Shown piece after piece: positions 31,125 to 34,114 of a stretch of DNA of 34,114 nucleotides. Within the stretch, counting starts at the first letter, position 1. Each line of letters starts with the position of its first letter. A program made the position numbers and the translations under genes. The stretch lies in NCBI GenBank assembly GCA_026692865.1, contig JAPLNI010000033.1:1-34114 (forward strand). Reading direction: 5' to 3'. The DNA comes from Planctomycetota bacterium. GTDB lineage: Bacteria; Planctomycetota; Planctomycetia; Pirellulales; Pirellulaceae. Under the pieces are notes generated by a model. That model ran no database searches. It was not told where the DNA came from and saw nothing but the letters and a program-made list of their open reading frames with translations.

Positions 31125-32290
31125 AAATCGCCTTCGTTATCATTAACGCAAATCGTCGCGAAGGGACGTCTCGTGCCGTTGTTGAAGTTGCTGAAAGGTT
31201 GGCTAGAAACCACCACGTAACCGTCTTCGCACGGACAGCCGAATCGCTCAATACCACACTTGTGAAGTGGGTTCACGTTCCCGCTCCAAGCTGGCCGGAT
31301 GTTGCGGAATTCGAGGGGTTTCGCATCCTCGCGGAACGCCAAATCAAGAACCGTGATTTCGATATCATCCACTCCGCTGGATGCAATGTTTGGAACGCGG
31401 ATGTTTATGCGATTCAGACGGTTCACCCTGAGAAGATGCGTGTGAATGAACTGCAAATCCGCGATAAGGGAATCGGGCTGGCTCGGAAGTTTACGCGATG
31501 GTTGTATGACGTTCTGGTTATTCGATCCGAGCGAAAGGCTTATCGCGTGACAAACTCACGAGGCTCGGTCGGATATCTTCCTGTTTCGAGCGGAACGCAA
31601 CGCGAGTTAACTGACTGGTACTCCCTAGAAAAATCGCTGATTGAAGTTGTCCCCAATGGTGCGGATCTAAATTTCTTCCATCCTGATTTAAGGTTAACTC
31701 ATCGTGATGCTGTACGTGCAGAACTCGATTGCAATTCGCATCAAATTGTATTTCTCTTTGCAGGCGGTGAATGGAACCGAAAAGGACTTGCATTAGCGAT
31801 CGAATCGCTCGCAAAATTGCCGAACAAGCAGGCAGTACTTTGGATAGCGGGAGCTGACCCTCAGAAAAATGTTTTTGAATCGATGGTCCATCGATTGGGC
31901 TTACAGGAACAAGTCCGTTGGCTCGGCTTTCGCAAGGATATAGAACGGGTCTACTCTGCCGCCGATGTTTTTTTGTTTCCATCCGCATACGAGGCATTTA
32001 GCCTTGCCACGATTGAAGCAGCCGCTTGTGGTCTACCTGTGATCATGTGTGATATTTCTGGCGCCCACGAACTTTTGGGTGATGGACATGGCGGAAGAAT
32101 CGTTGAACGTAGTTCAGACGCAATTGCAAAGGCCATGCACGAGTTAACTGATGATCCCAAATTGCTCTGTGAAGAAGGAAAGCTGGCCCGAATGAAGGTT
32201 GAAGCTCACTTCCATTGGGATGCAATCGCTCAGCAAACAGAAGACTTTTATGTAAAGCTCCTCCAGTACAGGAAACAAAAAACTGCTTAG
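31121..32290 (+). CDS. Family 4 glycosyltransferase (GT-B)
   Basis: A 389-residue GT-B enzyme: KIAFVIINANRREGTSRAVVEVAERL at the N-terminus (acceptor loop), DIIHSAGCNVWNADVY, EVVPNGADLNFFHPD, FLFAGGEWNRKGLALAIESL, and SAYEAFSLATIEAAACGLPVIMCD with the E-x7-E motif. The start GTG overlaps the upstream stop (GTGA), indicating coupling with the acetyltransferase. Sugar specificity unknown. Confidence 0.9.
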   Translation: MKIAFVIINANRREGTSRAVVEVAERLARNHHVTVFARTAESLNTTLVKWVHVPAPSWPDVAEFEGFRILAERQIKNRDFDIIHSAGCNVWNADVYAIQTVHPEKMRVNELQIRDKGIGLARKFTRWLYDVLVIRSERKAYRVTNSRGSVGYLPVSSGTQRELTDWYSLEKSLIEVVPNGADLNFFHPDLRLTHRDAVRAELDCNSHQIVFLFAGGEWNRKGLALAIESLAKLPNKQAVLWIAGADPQKNVFESMVHRLGLQEQVRWLGFRKDIERVYSAADVFLFPSAYEAFSLATIEAAACGLPVIMCDISGAHELLGDGHGGRIVERSSDAIAKAMHELTDDPKLLCEEGKLARMKVEAHFHWDAIAQQTEDFYVKLLQYRKQKTA

Positions 32291-32303
32291 CTCGAATACG
32301 GAT

Positions 32304-33416
32304 ATGGATCTCGCGCCAGAGATTCTTGTTTTCTCAACAAAAGGAACAGGCAGCAACGAAGAAGACCGAATTCGAGAGTTGACCAAGAATTTCAGAACCG
32401 ATCTGATTCCGTTCGACAAGCAAAAGAAATGGAAAAGCTTCCGCGGGCTGATGGCACGATTTGCAGGTTCGCGACGTAAGCTTATTGTGATGGAAGGTAC
32501 AGGCATCGCCGGAGGTATCGCTTGTTTATTGGCTCGAATCTTATACGGGCACCGATTTGTTTTTAGCAGTGGTGATGCAGTTGGACCGTTTGTCGGCGCA
32601 CATTACCGACTACTCGGATTTGTATTCGGTTGGTACGAGCGATTACTCTGCAAGACGTCCTCTGGTTTTATAGGTTGGACGCCGTATCTTGTTGGAAGAG
32701 CATTAACATTTGGTGCGCCCTGTGGCGTGACGGCAGCAGGGTGGGTGATTGGTAAATGCGACACAGATACTGCACAAAGTCGATCTCTGATACGTCGCAA
32801 ATGGGGAATATCGGATGAGAAAATTGTCTTCGGTTTAGTTGGTGCAACGATTTGGAACCATCGACGGCAGTATTGCTATGGACTTGAGCTTATCAATGCC
32901 ATTCGTGCATCGAGACGAAGCGATATCGCCGTAGTAGTGATAGGCGATGGCAGCGGACTCGAAAAACTTCATCACGCTGCAGGTGACGAACTGGGCCGCC
33001 GAGTTTTCTTGCCCGGACGAGTTTCCCTGGACGAGGTGATGGAATGCCTCAGTGGAATGGACATCGCCAGCCTTCCACAAAGTACTGATGCTGTCGGCGC
33101 TTTTCGCTACACAACCAAGGTCAGCGAATATCGCAAGGCGAATCTTCCGATTGTTACCACTCGGATTCCGATGGCATATGATCTCAATCTCGGAAAATGC
33201 TGGCGCCTTCCCGGAACGAGTCCCTGGGATCCCGTTTTTGTTAGATCGCTAACAGATTTGATGGAGTCGATTAATCGTGACCAATTGGAAGAATGGAAGA
33301 CACGTTACGATGCATGCGAGGATGATGTCTTCCGTCGAGAAGATCAGGTACGTCGTGTGACGGCGTTCCTTTCGGAGTTGTTAGAGTCTCTAGATTTTCA
33401 GAGAAAATCTCACTAA
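32304..33416 (+). CDS. Putative glycosyltransferase, GT-B type
   Basis: A 370-residue cytoplasmic protein 13 bases after the GT4 stop. The N-terminal domain is poorly conserved (PEILVFSTKGTGSNEEDRI). The C-terminal half has the Rossmann pattern of GT4-like enzymes: KIVFGLVGATIWNHRRQYCYGLEL, DIAVVVIGDGSGLEKLHHAA, RRVFLPGRVSLDEVMECLSGMDIASLP and KVSEYRKANLPIVTTRIP, the last replacing the usual EAMA.G.PV region. It is the last gene seen in the cluster. Confidence 0.75.
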   Translation: MDLAPEILVFSTKGTGSNEEDRIRELTKNFRTDLIPFDKQKKWKSFRGLMARFAGSRRKLIVMEGTGIAGGIACLLARILYGHRFVFSSGDAVGPFVGAHYRLLGFVFGWYERLLCKTSSGFIGWTPYLVGRALTFGAPCGVTAAGWVIGKCDTDTAQSRSLIRRKWGISDEKIVFGLVGATIWNHRRQYCYGLELINAIRASRRSDIAVVVIGDGSGLEKLHHAAGDELGRRVFLPGRVSLDEVMECLSGMDIASLPQSTDAVGAFRYTTKVSEYRKANLPIVTTRIPMAYDLNLGKCWRLPGTSPWDPVFVRSLTDLMESINRDQLEEWKTRYDACEDDVFRREDQVRRVTAFLSELLESLDFQRKSH

Positions 33417-33692
33417 ACCGACGATTAGGATCTTTGGTAGATACGACGTCGATTTTGATAGTGTGCATTGGTTGGGGAAAGCCTTCGTTGACTTCTACGA
33501 AACAGAGTTGAAACCGTTAGGCTAATCGTGCACGACGTATGAAGGTACTCCCGTTCCAACAACGAATGACCGATACCACTGTCTTATGCAAGTTCAGCGA
33601 GTCTCTGAATAGCACTCCAGACCATTGCGGTCCTCGGGCACGAGGCCCTCGGTCGCGGGGCGTTTTGTGGGTTGAGAGGTATCGTGTCGAAG

Positions 33693-33785
33693 TAGCACAC
33701 CAAACATGTTGCGAACGGTGGGCACAAGGCCCAAGTTCGCGACGCGTGGGCTCGTCCCACAGCGTTGCAAGTGTTTGGTGTGCTA
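33693..33785. repeat. 93-bp element bounded by a perfect 14-bp inverted repeat
   Basis: Arms TAGCACACCAAACA (33693-33706) and TGTTTGGTGTGCTA (33772-33785) are exact complements. Inside are shorter hairpins such as GTGGG-ctcgt-CCCAC. No coding sequence is evident. The flanking stretch 33417-33692 has no gene either; it includes a second hairpin-rich segment (CCTCGGGCACGAGGCCCTCG). Confidence 0.8.
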
Positions 33786-33806
33786 ACAAACTCGTCGTAC
33801 AAATGC

Positions 33807-33950
33807 TTGCTCCCTTCTCTCCCGGTAATCCGGGGGAGAAGGGCTGGGGATGAGGGGGTTGGGATCGTCGGTGAGTACGACGTCTGGATTGATAGTGCTA
33901 GCCCCTCACCCCCGACCCCTCTCCCCTGAGTACAGGGGAGAGGGGAGTAA
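33807..33950. repeat. Two-hairpin GC-rich intergenic element, copy 2
   Basis: Same architecture and length as the element at 30182. The 5' hairpin is CCCTTCTCTCCCGG/CCGGGGGAGAAGGG with one G-T pair. The 3' hairpin has perfect 13-base arms CCCCTCTCCCCTG (33916-33928) and CAGGGGAGAGGGG (33933-33945). Between them lies a middle segment including TACGACGTCTGGATTGATAG. Confidence 0.87.
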
Positions 33951-34043
33951 AGACATCAGAGATAGGTGGTTAGTTAGGGTATGAATCATGACGTTGGGTA
34001 TTCAATACCTGTTCCGAAATCAAAGTAACAATGAAACCAAAAT

Positions 34044-34114
34044 TGCTCCCTTCTCTCCCGGTACTCCGGGGGAGAAGGGTTGGGGACGAGGGGGTTGGGA
34101 TCGTCGGTGAGTAC
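34044..34114. repeat. Two-hairpin GC-rich intergenic element, copy 3 (cut by window end)
   Basis: Repeats the first half of copy 2 with few changes (TGCTCCCTTCTCTCCCGGTA...), including the 5' hairpin and the GGGGGTTGGGATCGTCGGTG middle. It lies 93 bases after copy 2 in the same orientation and runs off the window. Confidence 0.85.

Noticed and set aside
33417-33525. Short frame ending WLGKAFVDFYETELKPLG, possibly a gene tail
   Set aside because: Only about 30 codons, no start, and part of it matches the middle of the two-hairpin element; not enough to call a gene.
33539-33853. 104-codon frame before the window end
   Set aside because: It reads through the 93-bp inverted-repeat element and into the two-hairpin repeat; the composition is that of repeats.

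Overview
The window looks like a cell-surface polysaccharide (O-antigen or exopolysaccharide) locus from a member of the Planctomycetes, probably Pirellulaceae/Rhodopirellula-like. That placement is an inference. It rests on the mix of sulfotransferase, glycosyltransferase and FkbM genes, frequent GTG/TTG starts, stand-alone S23-type four-helix-bundle and Uma2 genes, and GC-rich hairpin repeats that I associate with such genomes. No rRNA, tRNA or CRISPR was seen.

Layout. (a) 1-2602, minus strand: a GC-rich run of secreted-protein genes (GH43-like, then ThuA-like, then the start of a third) whose products all begin MKH plus a hydrophobic signal peptide. (b) 2603-3537: a gene-free divergent region. 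(c) 3538-7410: a phosphoglycosyl transferase/GT4 fusion and GDP-mannose 4,6-dehydratase. (d) 7422-13603: an accessory island holding three different MNT-fold nucleotidyltransferases, a Uma2 protein, two copies of an S23 gene (one dead), and VapBC-like and ParE/antitoxin-like modules in which the toxin is broken and the antitoxin intact. The ABC-2 permease of the polysaccharide exporter sits inside this island, about 6 kb from its ATPase. (e) 13742-24479: sulfotransferase, FkbM methyltransferase, Wzt-type ATPase with a C-terminal extension, a second FkbM, GT10, GT2, GT4-like and GT32 glycosyltransferases, GMC oxidoreductase and aldo/keto reductase. (f) 24549-24928: transposase relic. (g) 25053-33416: GT2, GT4, a frameshifted acyltransferase, an O-antigen ligase/polymerase-like membrane protein, a LbH acetyltransferase and two more glycosyltransferases. 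(h) 33417-34114: palindromic intergenic elements.

How the genes work together (inference). The fused transferase would load the first sugar on undecaprenyl phosphate and add the next. Gmd feeds GDP-deoxyhexose (possibly GDP-fucose for the GT10 enzyme; no fcl/GMER gene is in the window). The other glycosyltransferases extend the chain, and the sulfotransferase, FkbM enzymes, acetyltransferase and redox enzymes decorate it. The Wzm/Wzt pair exports it and the Wzy/WaaL-like protein polymerises or ligates it.

The most unusual structure is a set of short tandem arrays, mainly of 7-bp units (such as CTAGCAA, CCCCTAG, CTGACTA, CAACTGA), filling most gene junctions between about 6.3 and 15.7 kb and not seen elsewhere in the window. 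They often supply the stop codon of the upstream gene. A second repeat with core CCGATGGCGCTAGCCACGG forms part of the leader of both S23 copies and also lies in frame inside an FkbM methyltransferase gene.
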